Shown in pieces: positions 54,400 through 63,312 of a DNA stretch of 64,000 bases. A model generated the notes under the pieces. It made no database searches. It was not told where the DNA came from and was given only the letters and a program-made list of their open reading frames with translations. Where the stretch lies: NCBI RefSeq assembly GCF_030409715.1, contig NZ_JAUFQI010000001.1:3336501-3400500 (forward strand). Direction: 5' to 3'. The stretch is from Reinekea marina (GTDB taxonomy: Bacteria; Pseudomonadota; Gammaproteobacteria; Pseudomonadales; Natronospirillaceae). Position 1 is the first letter of the stretch. The number at the start of each line of letters is the position of its first letter. The translations under genes were made by a program, and so were the position numbers.

Positions 54400-55032
54400 C
54401 TAGCCTTTAACCGCAGGTTGAACAACAACACGACCACCGGTTGCACCCGGTACCGCACCTTTAATGAGCAGCAAGTTACGCTCAGCATCTACACGTACAA
54501 CCTCTAGAGATTGAACAGTATTGCGAACGGCACCCATGTGACCTGCCATTTTCTTACCTTTCCAAACACGACCTGGTGTTTGACACTGACCGATAGAACC
54601 GGGAGCACGGTGAGAAAGGGAGTTACCATGAGTTGCGTCTTGCATAGAGAAGTTGTGACGCTTGATCGCGCCAGCGAAGCCTTTACCTTTAGAGGTTCCG
54701 GTCACATCAACTTTCTGACCCGCTTCGAACAATTCAACAGTTAGCTCTTTACCTGCTTCGTATTCTGAAGCATCAGCAACTGTGAATTCACGAGTAGAAT
54801 CACCCATTTCAACGTTAGCTTTAGCAAAATGACCTGCCTCTGCCTTGCTAACCTTGTTTGCGCGCTTGTTACCAGCTGTAAGCTGAACAGCGACATAGCC
54901 GTCGGTTTCTTTCGTTTTCACTTGAGAAACGCGATTAGGCTCAACTTCAACGACCGTTACAGGGATAGAAACGCCATCTTCTGTGAAGATGCGAGTCATA
55001 CCTTGCTTTCGGCCAATTAAACCAATTGACAT
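54400..55032 (-). CDS. rplC: 50S ribosomal protein L3
   Basis: A 210-residue protein: [76 protein letters not shown], the loop that reaches the peptidyl-transferase centre with the Gln that PrmB methylates ([11 protein letters not shown] region). It lies 102 bp after rpsJ, an unusually wide gap with a GGGGC...GCCCC hairpin. Confidence 0.98.
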   Translation of the reverse strand: MSIGLIGRKQGMTRIFTEDGVSIPVTVVEVEPNRVSQVKTKETDGYVAVQLTAGNKRANKVSKAEAGHFAKANVEMGDSTREFTVADASEYEAGKELTVELFEAGQKVDVTGTSKGKGFAGAIKRHNFSMQDATHGNSLSHRAPGSIGQCQTPGRVWKGKKMAGHMGAVRNTVQSLEVVRVDAERNLLLIKGAVPGATGGRVVVQPAVKG

Positions 55033-55134
55033 TACTTTATTCCTCTATGTACGGGGCTAAAACCCGCTATGGCCGCCCCAACTTTACCTTTCGGTATTAC
55101 TAGGGCCGTTACAGTAGAGCATCTACTTTATTTA

Positions 55135-55446
55135 CTAGCCTAAGCTAATCTGAATATCCACACCTGCTGCCAAATCCAACTTACGCAGTGCATCCACTGT
55201 CTTTTCAGTTGGTTCAACAATATCTAGCATGCGCTTGTGAGTACGAATCTCGTACTGATCACGCGCATCCTTGTTCACGTGCGGAGAGATCAGCACAGTG
55301 AAACGCTCTTTACGAGTAGGTAGCGGAATAGGGCCGCGCACCTGCGCGCCTGTACGTTTCGCCGTATCGACAATTTCTTGAGTCGACGCATCGATCAATC
55401 TATGATCGAAAGCTTTCAAGCGAATTCTGATCTTTTGGTTCTGCAT
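55135..55446 (-). CDS. rpsJ: 30S ribosomal protein S10
   Basis: A 103-residue protein: [74 protein letters not shown]. It also serves as NusE in transcription antitermination. First gene of the S10 operon. It has its own strong promoter, and no tuf/str operon lies upstream in this window. Confidence 0.98.
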   Translation of the reverse strand: MQNQKIRIRLKAFDHRLIDASTQEIVDTAKRTGAQVRGPIPLPTRKERFTVLISPHVNKDARDQYEIRTHKRMLDIVEPTEKTVDALRKLDLAAGVDIQISLG

Positions 55447-55507
55447 GTGACCAAAGCTCCAAAGATGTTAAACAGCAGTTAATTTCCCCCAAATTCGAGG
55501 GACGCGT

Positions 55508-55536
55508 ATTGTATGTATCTTGGCCAGAAGTGTCAA
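55508..55536 (-). promoter_or_regulatory. Sigma70 promoter of the S10 operon
   Basis: Minus strand TTGACA (55531-55536), 17-bp spacer, TACAAT (55508-55513): a perfect -35 and a five-of-six -10. Transcription should start near 55501, giving a leader of about 55 nt before rpsJ. The rest of the 371-bp gap (to 55817) shows no gene; it should also hold the promoter of the divergent HD-GYP gene, which I could not place with confidence. Confidence 0.88.
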
Positions 55537-55817
55537 TCTAAGATTAGATCTGGTTTTCATTATAGAAATCATACACTTACCTTTGGGTGTAGCGTTTTTT
55601 TACAAAAGGTTACATTGGTTGGAGCATGATTACTGGCTGTTCGGCCACTTAAGAAGATTTGAGTTACAAAATATAACTAACTAGATGCTTACTCCGTTGC
55701 AGATTTGACACAACAAGCCGATACCTTTGTTGGGCAAACAAACCTAGGGCGTTAGCGGTCTCACGTCTCGCGGAATCTTAAATTTGTGATAGACTTCATA
55801 CATTAATGTACAGGTAG

Positions 55818-57077
55818 ATGTTCAATGTGATCCAGTCACCTAAGCAGATCAACGACAGCACGCTTGCCTTGCCAGTCAGGTTACTGGAAAAGGGTATGTT
55901 TGTGTGTCGATTAGATCGGCCATGGCTTGGAACACCCTTTTTAATGCAAGGGTTTTTGCTTCAGTCTGGCGAAGACATCGCTACGCTGCAAAACCTGTGT
56001 GAATTTGTTTATGTTGATACCCATAAAAGCATCTACACATTCAAACAAAAGAAGAAAACCACCCTCTTTAAAAAACCCTCAAAGGCATTTGCCTCTGAAA
56101 TCCCTGCTTCCATAGATAGAGATCTGGCTAAAACCGGACTGCGCACAGTGCTGCCTGTGTACACAGAATCCATAAAATCTTTACGGACTTGCTATAAGCA
56201 GTTTTCCATACATCAAGAATTTGATGCTAAAAAGCTCACCTCACAAGTTGAGCATTGCTTGGATTCTATTTTGCAAAATACCTCGGCCATGTCTTGGCTT
56301 TCGAGAGTGAAGTCACACCAAAACTATGGCTTTGAACATGCCATGCACGTTAGCATCTTAGCCATGGTTTTTGCTGTCCATTGTGGCTGGACCCGTGCGG
56401 AGGCAAAAACTGCAGGTCTTGCTGGGTTACTGTTTGACATAGGCAACATTAAAATACCCCAAGCTATCTTAAACAAACCAGGCCCCTTAACTGAGTCTGA
56501 GTGGCAATTAATTCAATCGCACCCTAAATGGACTCGTTACTTTCTAGAAAAATCTGGATTTGATCAAGCCGTGGTAGAAGCAGGTTACTACCACCATGAA
56601 CGGGCAGACGGGAATGGTTATCCTGCGAGGCGCTTAAGCAGCCACACCAACCAATATGCTCGATTGATTCACATCTTAGATGCCTTTGATGCCATGACCA
56701 GTTTTAGGCCCTACGCTGAGCAACGTACCGTATTTGAAGCCTGTCGTATTCTTTATCGCGGGCGAGGGTCTGACTTCGACAGCTACTTAGTTGATCAATT
56801 TATCGCCATGATGGGCACCTATCCTATCGGCACCCTTGTTGAATTGAGCAGTGGTGAGGTGGGTGTCGTTATCGGGCAAAACAATAATGCCCGCCTTTTG
56901 CCAAAGCTCTCCATCATTCGTGATCAAAATAAAAATGAAATGCCAGAAACCATCGTCAACTTGCGCAATGTTGTCGACAAACAAGGTAATCCTCGAGTGC
57001 GAATTAAAACGATGCTGCACGATGGTAGTTATGGTGTTTTTATGCACGACTATACCCGGCAACTGCTCACGAGCTAA
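55818..57077 (+). CDS. DUF3391/HD-GYP protein with degenerate HD motif
   Basis: A 419-residue protein: N-terminal DUF3391 (residues ~15-75, RLLEKGMFVCRLDRPWLGTPF...CEFVYVDTHKS), then an HD-GYP domain (~160-330). The GYP loop HHERADGNGYP (259-269) and LDAFDAMTSFRPY are intact, and His177 and His235 are kept, but the HD pair is FD (Phe206-Asp207 in LLFDIGNIKIP, normally LLHDIGKIGIP), and the following Lys is Asn210. Canonical members hydrolyse c-di-GMP; this one probably has altered metal binding and may be a c-di-GMP sensor. Divergent from rpsJ. An ordinary residue context surrounds the changes, arguing against sequencing error. Confidence 0.85.
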   Translation: MFNVIQSPKQINDSTLALPVRLLEKGMFVCRLDRPWLGTPFLMQGFLLQSGEDIATLQNLCEFVYVDTHKSIYTFKQKKKTTLFKKPSKAFASEIPASIDRDLAKTGLRTVLPVYTESIKSLRTCYKQFSIHQEFDAKKLTSQVEHCLDSILQNTSAMSWLSRVKSHQNYGFEHAMHVSILAMVFAVHCGWTRAEAKTAGLAGLLFDIGNIKIPQAILNKPGPLTESEWQLIQSHPKWTRYFLEKSGFDQAVVEAGYYHHERADGNGYPARRLSSHTNQYARLIHILDAFDAMTSFRPYAEQRTVFEACRILYRGRGSDFDSYLVDQFIAMMGTYPIGTLVELSSGEVGVVIGQNNNARLLPKLSIIRDQNKNEMPETIVNLRNVVDKQGNPRVRIKTMLHDGSYGVFMHDYTRQLLTS

Positions 57078-57157
57078 CCTGCCTTTTAGGTTACGCTTAC
57101 AATATCGCCCGATTCGATTTATCCTAACCGCATTAGGAATTCCGCAAGAGAACCGCT

Positions 57158-58588
57158 ATGCCCACTGAGTTTTTCGTTACACTGATGGCCAGTACTTATG
57201 CCTTAGTTTTATTCGGTCTCAGTTTTCGTATTTTGCTGAGGCGTCGCCCGGTGGGCGTAACTCTAGCTTGGCTCTTATTTATTTATATTCTTCCTGGTAT
57301 GGGCATGGCGCTCTACTTGCTATTTGGCGAACGCTATTTAGGCAGCCTTAGAGCGAAGCGTGCTGCTGAGCAGTTTAAACACTACTCGCAATGGTTACAT
57401 TCTTTGCAAGTACCCACCTTTTTGCCCGACGCCGCACCAAAAGTTATGAAGTTAGTTCACCAAGCCATTGGTGCACCCGCATTAAATGTAGAGCGCTGGA
57501 AAGTTTTAAGCCAATCTGATGAGCTATACAGCACATTACTCGACGATATTAATCGTGCAGAAAAAGTTATTTTTGCTGAATTTTATATTATTGAGGTTAA
57601 GGGCAATGTTCACCGTGTTGTCGATGCACTGATTGCAGCCGCAAAACGCGGTGTGCACGTTCACCTCATGTTTGACAGCGTTGGGTCAAGCCGATTTTTT
57701 CGCAGTGACCATGTAAAAAACATGCGCAGCCAAGGCATTCAAATCATAGATTCACTCCATGCTAATTTGTTAAGGATGACGTTACGCCGGCAAGACCTGC
57801 GCATGCACCGCAAGCTGATCAGTATAGATGGCAACGTAGCTTATACCGGCTCAATGAATTTAGTGGATCCTAAGTATTTCAAAACCGATGCCGGCGTAGG
57901 TGAGTGGATTGATATTATGGTGCGTCTTGAAGGCGGAATATCGCACTTTATTCAAAGCACACTGGTGTTTGATTGGGAGTTAGAAACGGGCATCCGTCTC
58001 GAAAAACACCTTTGCTGGCCAACACAAAACACACATACATCGGAACAAATGCAATTATTACCCAGCGGCCCAGCGTTGGATGACGAGCTATTATTACAAG
58101 TATTGCTAACCGCCATTCACAGCGCGCAGCATCGCGTGATTATTACGACGCCTTACTTTGTCCCAGATGAATCGCTATTGCAGGCGTTAAAAACCGCTGC
58201 AAAACGCAACGTTGAAGTTATCATTTTACTGCCACGATTAAATGACAGTAAGCTAGCCCAATACGCAGGCCGATCTTTCTTCGAAGAGCTTTTGCTTTCT
58301 GGGGTAGACATTCGCCGCTTTGAAGGCGGGCTGCTACACACTAAGTCGGTTGTGATTGATGATTCATTAACCTTGGTCGGCTCGGTTAATTTAGATATGC
58401 GAAGCATCTGGCTTAATTTTGAATCGACACTGATTGTAGAAGATGTTCAATTTAATGCGGCCATTATGGCAGTGATCAAAAGCTATTTGTCTGACTCAAA
58501 ATCACTGACATTGGCGCAATGGCGAGCGCGATCCTTACCTAAAAAGGTATTTGAAAGCATCGCTCAGCTCGCCAGCCCTTTGCTCTAA
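57158..58588 (+). CDS. cls: Cardiolipin synthase (PLD family)
   Basis: A 476-residue protein with two N-terminal membrane helices (residues ~5-25 and 36-58) and two phospholipase-D motifs: MHRKLISIDGNVAYTGSMNL (about residues 222-241) and LHTKSVVIDDSLTLVGSVNLDMRS (about residues 396-419). It joins phosphatidyl groups to give cardiolipin in the inner membrane. ClsA-type by length and layout. It ends 3 bp before the convergent nrdB stop. Confidence 0.93.
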   Translation: MPTEFFVTLMASTYALVLFGLSFRILLRRRPVGVTLAWLLFIYILPGMGMALYLLFGERYLGSLRAKRAAEQFKHYSQWLHSLQVPTFLPDAAPKVMKLVHQAIGAPALNVERWKVLSQSDELYSTLLDDINRAEKVIFAEFYIIEVKGNVHRVVDALIAAAKRGVHVHLMFDSVGSSRFFRSDHVKNMRSQGIQIIDSLHANLLRMTLRRQDLRMHRKLISIDGNVAYTGSMNLVDPKYFKTDAGVGEWIDIMVRLEGGISHFIQSTLVFDWELETGIRLEKHLCWPTQNTHTSEQMQLLPSGPALDDELLLQVLLTAIHSAQHRVIITTPYFVPDESLLQALKTAAKRNVEVIILLPRLNDSKLAQYAGRSFFEELLLSGVDIRRFEGGLLHTKSVVIDDSLTLVGSVNLDMRSIWLNFESTLIVEDVQFNAAIMAVIKSYLSDSKSLTLAQWRARSLPKKVFESIAQLASPLL

Positions 58589-58591
58589 TGA

Positions 58592-59704
58592 CTATAGCTC
58601 GAACGCTTCGAATTCGTTCGTATTCACTTCGGTATTAACTGCGCCTACTAGGTAACTCGATATCTCAACTTCTTGCGGAGCGACTTGTACCGCCTCACTC
58701 GACACCCAGTGGTCCATCCAAGGCAGAGGATTATCGGTGCGATTAAACAACGGTGCTTGCTTAAGCGCCTGCAGTCGCTCATCGGTTAAGAACTCAATAT
58801 AGTGGTGCAGAATATCTGCGTTTATACCCATCATTGATCCTTGTGCAAACAGGTAGTTTGCCCAGGCTTTTTCTTGATCTGCGGCATCTTTAAAAATACC
58901 CATCAGCTCGCCCTGACACTCTTTTGCTATATCAGCCATTTCTGGATCGTCTTTGCCTTCGGCCCAAGTATTAATAATGAACTCTGTACCGCTAAGATGC
59001 AGCGCCTCATCGCGTGCGATAAGCTTCACTACTTTTGCATTACCCTCCATTTTAGCATTTTCTGCAAACGCAAAACTGCAGGCAAAACTGACATAAAAGC
59101 GAATGGCCTCCAATACATTAACCGTCACCATTGTCAGGTACAGCAATCGCTTTATTTCGCGTTGCTTAGCCGATGTTTGTTCATTCGGAGCCAGTAAGTG
59201 CCATTGCTGAACAGCATAAATCAGCTGATCGTAGTAATCTGTGATGGATTCAGCCCGCTCGACTATTTCCGGTGTATTCACAATGTCGTCAAAGATGACG
59301 CTGGGATCAGACACAATATTACGAATAATATGCGTGTATGAGCGCGAATGAATCGTCTCACTAAACGCCCAGGTTTCTATCCAAGTTTCTAACTCAGGCA
59401 AACTGACTATCGGCAAGAAGGCAATATTAGGTGAGCGCCCTTGCACGCTGTCTAACAAAGTCTGATATTTTAAATTACTTAAGAAAATATGCTTTTCATG
59501 CTCACTCAGTGCTAAAAAGTCTTTTCTATCTTGAGATAAATCTACTTCTTCCGGGCGCCAAAAAAAGGACAGTTGTTTTTCTATCAATTGTTCAAACATG
59601 GGATAACGTTGTTGATCAAATCGTGCAACATTGACGGACTCTCCCATAAACATCGGTTGAGTTAACGGGTTAAATTGCTTTTGATTAAACGATAAAAAAC
59701 TCAT
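58592..59704 (-). CDS. nrdB: Class Ia ribonucleotide reductase, beta subunit
   Basis: A 370-residue protein matching E. coli NrdB. The di-iron/tyrosyl ligands are seen in order: [10 protein letters not shown] (Asp), [14 protein letters not shown] (Glu, His and radical Tyr), [15 protein letters not shown] (Glu) and [13 protein letters not shown] (Glu, His). The C-terminal [14 protein letters not shown] resembles the tail that binds NrdA. It lies 15 bp after nrdA. The subunit supplies the radical used by NrdA to reduce ribonucleoside diphosphates. Confidence 0.97.
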   Translation of the reverse strand: MSFLSFNQKQFNPLTQPMFMGESVNVARFDQQRYPMFEQLIEKQLSFFWRPEEVDLSQDRKDFLALSEHEKHIFLSNLKYQTLLDSVQGRSPNIAFLPIVSLPELETWIETWAFSETIHSRSYTHIIRNIVSDPSVIFDDIVNTPEIVERAESITDYYDQLIYAVQQWHLLAPNEQTSAKQREIKRLLYLTMVTVNVLEAIRFYVSFACSFAFAENAKMEGNAKVVKLIARDEALHLSGTEFIINTWAEGKDDPEMADIAKECQGELMGIFKDAADQEKAWANYLFAQGSMMGINADILHHYIEFLTDERLQALKQAPLFNRTDNPLPWMDHWVSSEAVQVAPQEVEISSYLVGAVNTEVNTNEFEAFEL

Positions 59705-59719
59705 CTCACACTCCTTAAA

Positions 59720-61987
59720 TTAAATGGCACACGCGCCAGATTCACAACCCACTTCTTGCTGCACACTTTGTTCGTGCTTATTGCTAGAGCCATCGTGAGT
59801 GTTGTGGTAGTAAAGTGTTTTTAAGCCCAACTTATAACTGGTTAATAAATCTTGCATCAGCAGCTGCATGGGTACTTTGCGCTCGGCAAACTGTTCTGGC
59901 TGATAACTGGTGTTGGCTGAAATCGCTTGATCGACAAATTTCTGCATAATGGCGACGAGTTGCAAATAGCCTTTGTTGTTGGGTTGCTGCCACAGCAGTT
60001 CGTAACTATTCGCCAGTGTTTTAATATCGGGTACGACTTGTTTTAAAATACCGTCTTTAGAAGCCTTAACAGAAACCAACGCACGAGGTGGTTCAATGCC
60101 ATTCGTTGCATTAGCCACTTGAGAAGAAGTCTCTGAGGGCATTAATGCCGTGAGCGTTGAATTGCGTAAACCGTGAGACAGAATTTTTGTTCTCAACGCC
60201 TCCCAATCGTATTGCAAGGGAGTATCGACAAGCTTATCGATTTCCTGCTTATAACGATCGATCGGCAATGACCCTTGCGAGTATTTAGTTTCAACAAAAC
60301 CAGGGCATGCACCTTGCTCTTGAGCTAAATCGGCTGAGGCATTTAACAATTCATACTGCAGCGCTTCAAAAAGTTGGTGGGTTAAATTGTTGGCTGATCC
60401 ATCGCTATAACGTACCGAGCTTTTAACTAAATAATTTGCATAGTTGATCACCCCAACACCCAAAGGACGGCGCTTCATCGTTGCCCGCTTAGCGGCGGCT
60501 ACAGGGTAATCTTGGTAATCTAACAACGCATCGAGCGCTCGAACTAAAATTCGGCTTAAGCTCGCCAGTTCGTGCAGGCCTTCAATTTTACCCAGATTAA
60601 CAGCGGCGAGTGTACAGAGTGCAATTTCACCGTTCTCATCATCGACACGGGTTAAAGGTGACGTTGGCAGCGCGATTTCCATGCACAAATTGCTTTGTAA
60701 TATCGGCGCTACGCTGGCAATAAAAGGTCCGTGATCGTTGCACAAATCTACATTCTGAATGTAAATTCGACCGGTAGATGCACGCTCTTGCAGCAAGAGC
60801 GAAAACAAATCGGTGGCTTTGATGGTTTTTTTGCGAATCCCCTCATCGGATTCGTATTTAAGGTAAAGCGCTTCAAACTCAGCTTGGTCTGCAAAAAAAG
60901 CATCATAAAGATCTGGAACATCAGAAGGTGAAAACAAACTTATATGGCTGTTTTCGATCAGGCGCTTATACATAAGCTTATTTAATTGAACGCCATAATC
61001 TAAGTGACGGACGCGGTTTTCTTCAACTCCTCGGTTATTTTTAAGAACCAACAAGTCTTCTACTTCTAAGTGCCATAACGGGTAAAACAAGGTTGCCGCA
61101 CCACCTCGAACGCCGCCTTGAGAGCAGGATTTAACCGCTGTTTGGAAGTGTTTATAAAAGGGAATACAGCCTGTGTGGTAGGCTTCTCCATTGCGAATGG
61201 GTGAGCCAATCGCTCTTATTTTTCCTACGTTAACGCCAATACCTGCACGCGCAGAAACATAATTTACAATTGAGGCTGAAGTGGCATTTATTGAATCTAA
61301 ACTATCATCGCAATCGATCAACACGCACGATGAAAATTGCCGAGTGGGTGTACGTACACCCGACATAATAGGCGTTGGTAGCGATACTTTGTGGGTTGAG
61401 CTGGCTTCATAAAACTCAGCAACCATAGCCAACCGTTTATCATGCGGGTAATGGGCAAATAAGCAGGCACCGATTAATAAATAGAGAAACTGAGGTGACT
61501 CGAACAGTTTCCCAGTGACTCTGTCTTGCACTAAGTATTTCGCCTGCAGCTGCTTAACGCCTGCATAAGCAAATTCTAAATCTCGATGATGCTGAATAAT
61601 ACTATCGAGCTGTTGCCAGTCTTCCTCAGAATACTGCGATAGCAATTCTTTATCGTAGCGGCCTTGAGCAACTAGATTTTTCACATGGGTTGCCAACGGC
61701 GGCGGCGTAAATTGACCATAGGCCTGCTTACGAATATGAAAAATTGCTAAACGTGCTGCAAAGAATTGGTAGTCGGGTGTATCAGTTGATATTAGGTCTG
61801 CTGCGGCCTTTATCAGTGTCTCATGAATTTCAAATGTAGAGATACCATCGTAAAAGCGAATCTTGGCATTGAGCTCAACTTCAGATACAGAAACTTTTTC
61901 TAGCCCTTGAGATGCCCAATCTAATACGCGATGGATTTTGTCGAGGTCGATCGCTTCTAAACGACCATTTCGTTTTTTAATTTGCAC
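59720..61987 (-). CDS. nrdA: Class Ia ribonucleotide reductase, alpha subunit
   Basis: About 755 residues from GTG at 61987, which has GGAG 9 bases upstream; the open frame extends to a TTG at 62002. No ATG is available near the start. The ATP-cone (VQIKKRNGRLEAIDLDKIHRVLDWA) gives dATP feedback inhibition. Catalytic landmarks: QFSSCVLIDCDDSLDSI (Cys), SNLCMEIALPT (Asn-x-Cys-x-Glu), IALCTLAAVNLG and the redox tail GCESGACAI. Expression appears to be controlled by NrdR boxes and a cobalamin riboswitch. Confidence 0.95.
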   Translation of the reverse strand: MQIKKRNGRLEAIDLDKIHRVLDWASQGLEKVSVSEVELNAKIRFYDGISTFEIHETLIKAAADLISTDTPDYQFFAARLAIFHIRKQAYGQFTPPPLATHVKNLVAQGRYDKELLSQYSEEDWQQLDSIIQHHRDLEFAYAGVKQLQAKYLVQDRVTGKLFESPQFLYLLIGACLFAHYPHDKRLAMVAEFYEASSTHKVSLPTPIMSGVRTPTRQFSSCVLIDCDDSLDSINATSASIVNYVSARAGIGVNVGKIRAIGSPIRNGEAYHTGCIPFYKHFQTAVKSCSQGGVRGGAATLFYPLWHLEVEDLLVLKNNRGVEENRVRHLDYGVQLNKLMYKRLIENSHISLFSPSDVPDLYDAFFADQAEFEALYLKYESDEGIRKKTIKATDLFSLLLQERASTGRIYIQNVDLCNDHGPFIASVAPILQSNLCMEIALPTSPLTRVDDENGEIALCTLAAVNLGKIEGLHELASLSRILVRALDALLDYQDYPVAAAKRATMKRRPLGVGVINYANYLVKSSVRYSDGSANNLTHQLFEALQYELLNASADLAQEQGACPGFVETKYSQGSLPIDRYKQEIDKLVDTPLQYDWEALRTKILSHGLRNSTLTALMPSETSSQVANATNGIEPPRALVSVKASKDGILKQVVPDIKTLANSYELLWQQPNNKGYLQLVAIMQKFVDQAISANTSYQPEQFAERKVPMQLLMQDLLTSYKLGLKTLYYHNTHDGSSNKHEQSVQQEVGCESGACAI

Positions 61988-62089
61988 TTTGCCAATCTCC
62001 AATCATGACAAAGCGGGGAAGCCGTCACACAACAACACCCAGAAAAACAGCTGGTGAATGTTGATGTACATGCTTTATTAAACAAGTGA

Positions 62090-62140
62090 TTACTTGTCAT
62101 CGGTTCGCCCCGCCCGAGTTAGTGTTTGAATAATCGTCAT
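62090..62140 (-). CDS. Possible 16-residue leader peptide in the nrdA leader
   Basis: ATG at 62140 and TAA at 62092-62090 encode MTIIQTLTRAGRTDDK. The GGAG of the conserved riboswitch 3' end (plus-strand CTCC 62148-62151) lies 7 nt upstream and could be its ribosome-binding site. It may be chance, since GCCAGGAGACC is fixed by riboswitch structure. Confidence 0.25.
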   Translation of the reverse strand: MTIIQTLTRAGRTDDK

Positions 62141-62312
62141 GGCCGGTCTCCTGGCTTAGGGATCAACATCTGCATTCCCTTCCCAAGACATTGTCTCAGT
62201 GGGATTACAATACAGGCTTCTCCATTACAGTTGCGGGGGCAGCATCGGATTCTCACCGATTTCCCAAGAGGCTGTGAAGTGTTCAACAGCCGTCAAAGTT
62301 GTTACCAATCTG
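62141..62312 (-). promoter_or_regulatory. Cobalamin (AdoCbl) riboswitch in the nrdAB leader
   Basis: On the minus strand the class-defining segments occur in order: GGGAAATCGGTGAGAATCCG, ATGCTGCCCCCGCAACTGTAA, CCCACTGAGACAATGTCTTGGGAAGG and the closing AAGCCAGGAGACCGGCC. It should turn nrdAB off when coenzyme B12 is plentiful. The 5' boundary (near 62312) is an estimate. The 139 nt between the aptamer and nrdA contain the ACAAGT/ACTTGT hairpin (62081-62096) but no clear T run, so control may be at translation. Confidence 0.93.
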
Positions 62313-62330
62313 ATTTGCTTTTTAAGCAAA

Positions 62331-62377
62331 GCACAAGATATAGAGATAGAAATGGCTTGTCAAACCATATATAGATA
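62331..62377 (-). promoter_or_regulatory. Tandem NrdR boxes over the nrdAB promoter
   Basis: Plus strand GCACAAGATATAGAGA (62331-62346) and AAACCATATATAGATA (62362-62377) match the NrdR consensus ACACWATATATWGTGT at 12 and 11 of 16 positions. Their starts are 31 bp apart, the normal three-turn spacing. A minus-strand promoter fits between them: TTGACA (62358-62363), 17 bp, TATCTT (62335-62340). NrdR would therefore repress by covering both hexamers. Confidence 0.75.
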
Positions 62378-62588
62378 TTATTTGAAAAGATGATCCGCTA
62401 CAAAAGGGTTAGATTGGCGCTCGGCTCCAAAGGTAGACTCTGGGCCGAGGCTATGAATAAATTACAATTAATTCTATGATAGATTAGTGCCTGAAAGGTA
62501 TAGCTTTAAGGAGCTAGCTTTTATCAGCTAAACCGCTCCATTATCTTATTGTTTAAAAATGACCTAATAATCACCCGAGTTTTAAAAA

Positions 62589-63158
62589 ATGAATAAGACA
62601 GCAAGTCGCATTATGGATATCGCGGAGTCACTCCTACGTACGAAAGGCTTTCAGGGTTTTGCATTTCGAGAAATTGCAAATGAGATTGGAATTAAGAGCG
62701 CAAGCGTCCACTATCACTTTGCTACAAAAGGAGAGTTGGTTGAAGCCATCTTAGTACGATACATTGAAAATTTTGAAGCAGCCTTATTAGAGGCTGAGCA
62801 GAAGCTTGACAGCCCATCTGATCGCCTTGAACACTACATCAAGATGTATCGAACAGAATTCATGGACAACAAGTATACTTCTCTGTGCATTATGCTAGGG
62901 GCAGACATCGACATTTTACCAGAGCCTGTTGTTCAGCAGTTGAGCAGTTTTTATAGATTAAACTTAGAATGGATCAGCTCTCAAATAGAACATGCACCAA
63001 ACAACTTAACTGCTAATGAGATCAAGCAAAATTCCGCCCATATACAGGCCAGCCTCAACGGTGCATTAATGGGTGCGCGTTCAATGGAAGATGCAAAGTA
63101 CTTTGACTTGGTGGTAGACAAAGTTCGACAACAATATAGATTGATGCTCAAAGCATGA
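62589..63158 (+). CDS. TetR/AcrR-family transcriptional regulator
   Basis: A 189-residue protein. The N-terminal helix-turn-helix ASRIMDIAESLLRTKGFQGFAFREIANEIGIKSASVHYHFATKGELVEAI (residues 4-53) is typical of TetR, and the C-terminal ligand domain begins after residue 60. It resembles the TetR_C_11/YcdC-like group, but no ligand can be named. It converges on the MFS gene downstream. The operator is not evident in the 62378-62588 gap. Confidence 0.87.
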   Translation: MNKTASRIMDIAESLLRTKGFQGFAFREIANEIGIKSASVHYHFATKGELVEAILVRYIENFEAALLEAEQKLDSPSDRLEHYIKMYRTEFMDNKYTSLCIMLGADIDILPEPVVQQLSSFYRLNLEWISSQIEHAPNNLTANEIKQNSAHIQASLNGALMGARSMEDAKYFDLVVDKVRQQYRLMLKA

Positions 63159-63240
63159 TTTTTTCACGAACCAAAGAATGACTTTCGTTAAAAACCTTAA
63201 AAGCTACATATTTCGATTCATAATTTAACCACAAATAATT

Positions 63241-63281
63241 AACCAAAGATTCTTCACCCCGTAATGAAGATATCTTTGGTT
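63241..63281. terminator. Long hairpin between tetR and the MFS gene
   Basis: AACCAAAGAT (63241-63250) pairs with ATCTTTGGTT (63272-63281), extended inside by TCTTCA/TGAAGA. There is no clear T run on either side, so its role as a terminator of the two convergent genes is likely rather than proven. Confidence 0.5.
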
Positions 63282-63312
63282 ACTGTAGCTAAATTCTATT
63301 TCTCCTTGATGC

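Noticed and set aside
62126..62393. Two overlapping open frames of 64-82 codons on the plus strand
   Set aside because: They are the complement of the cobalamin aptamer and NrdR boxes; no protein similarity is apparent.
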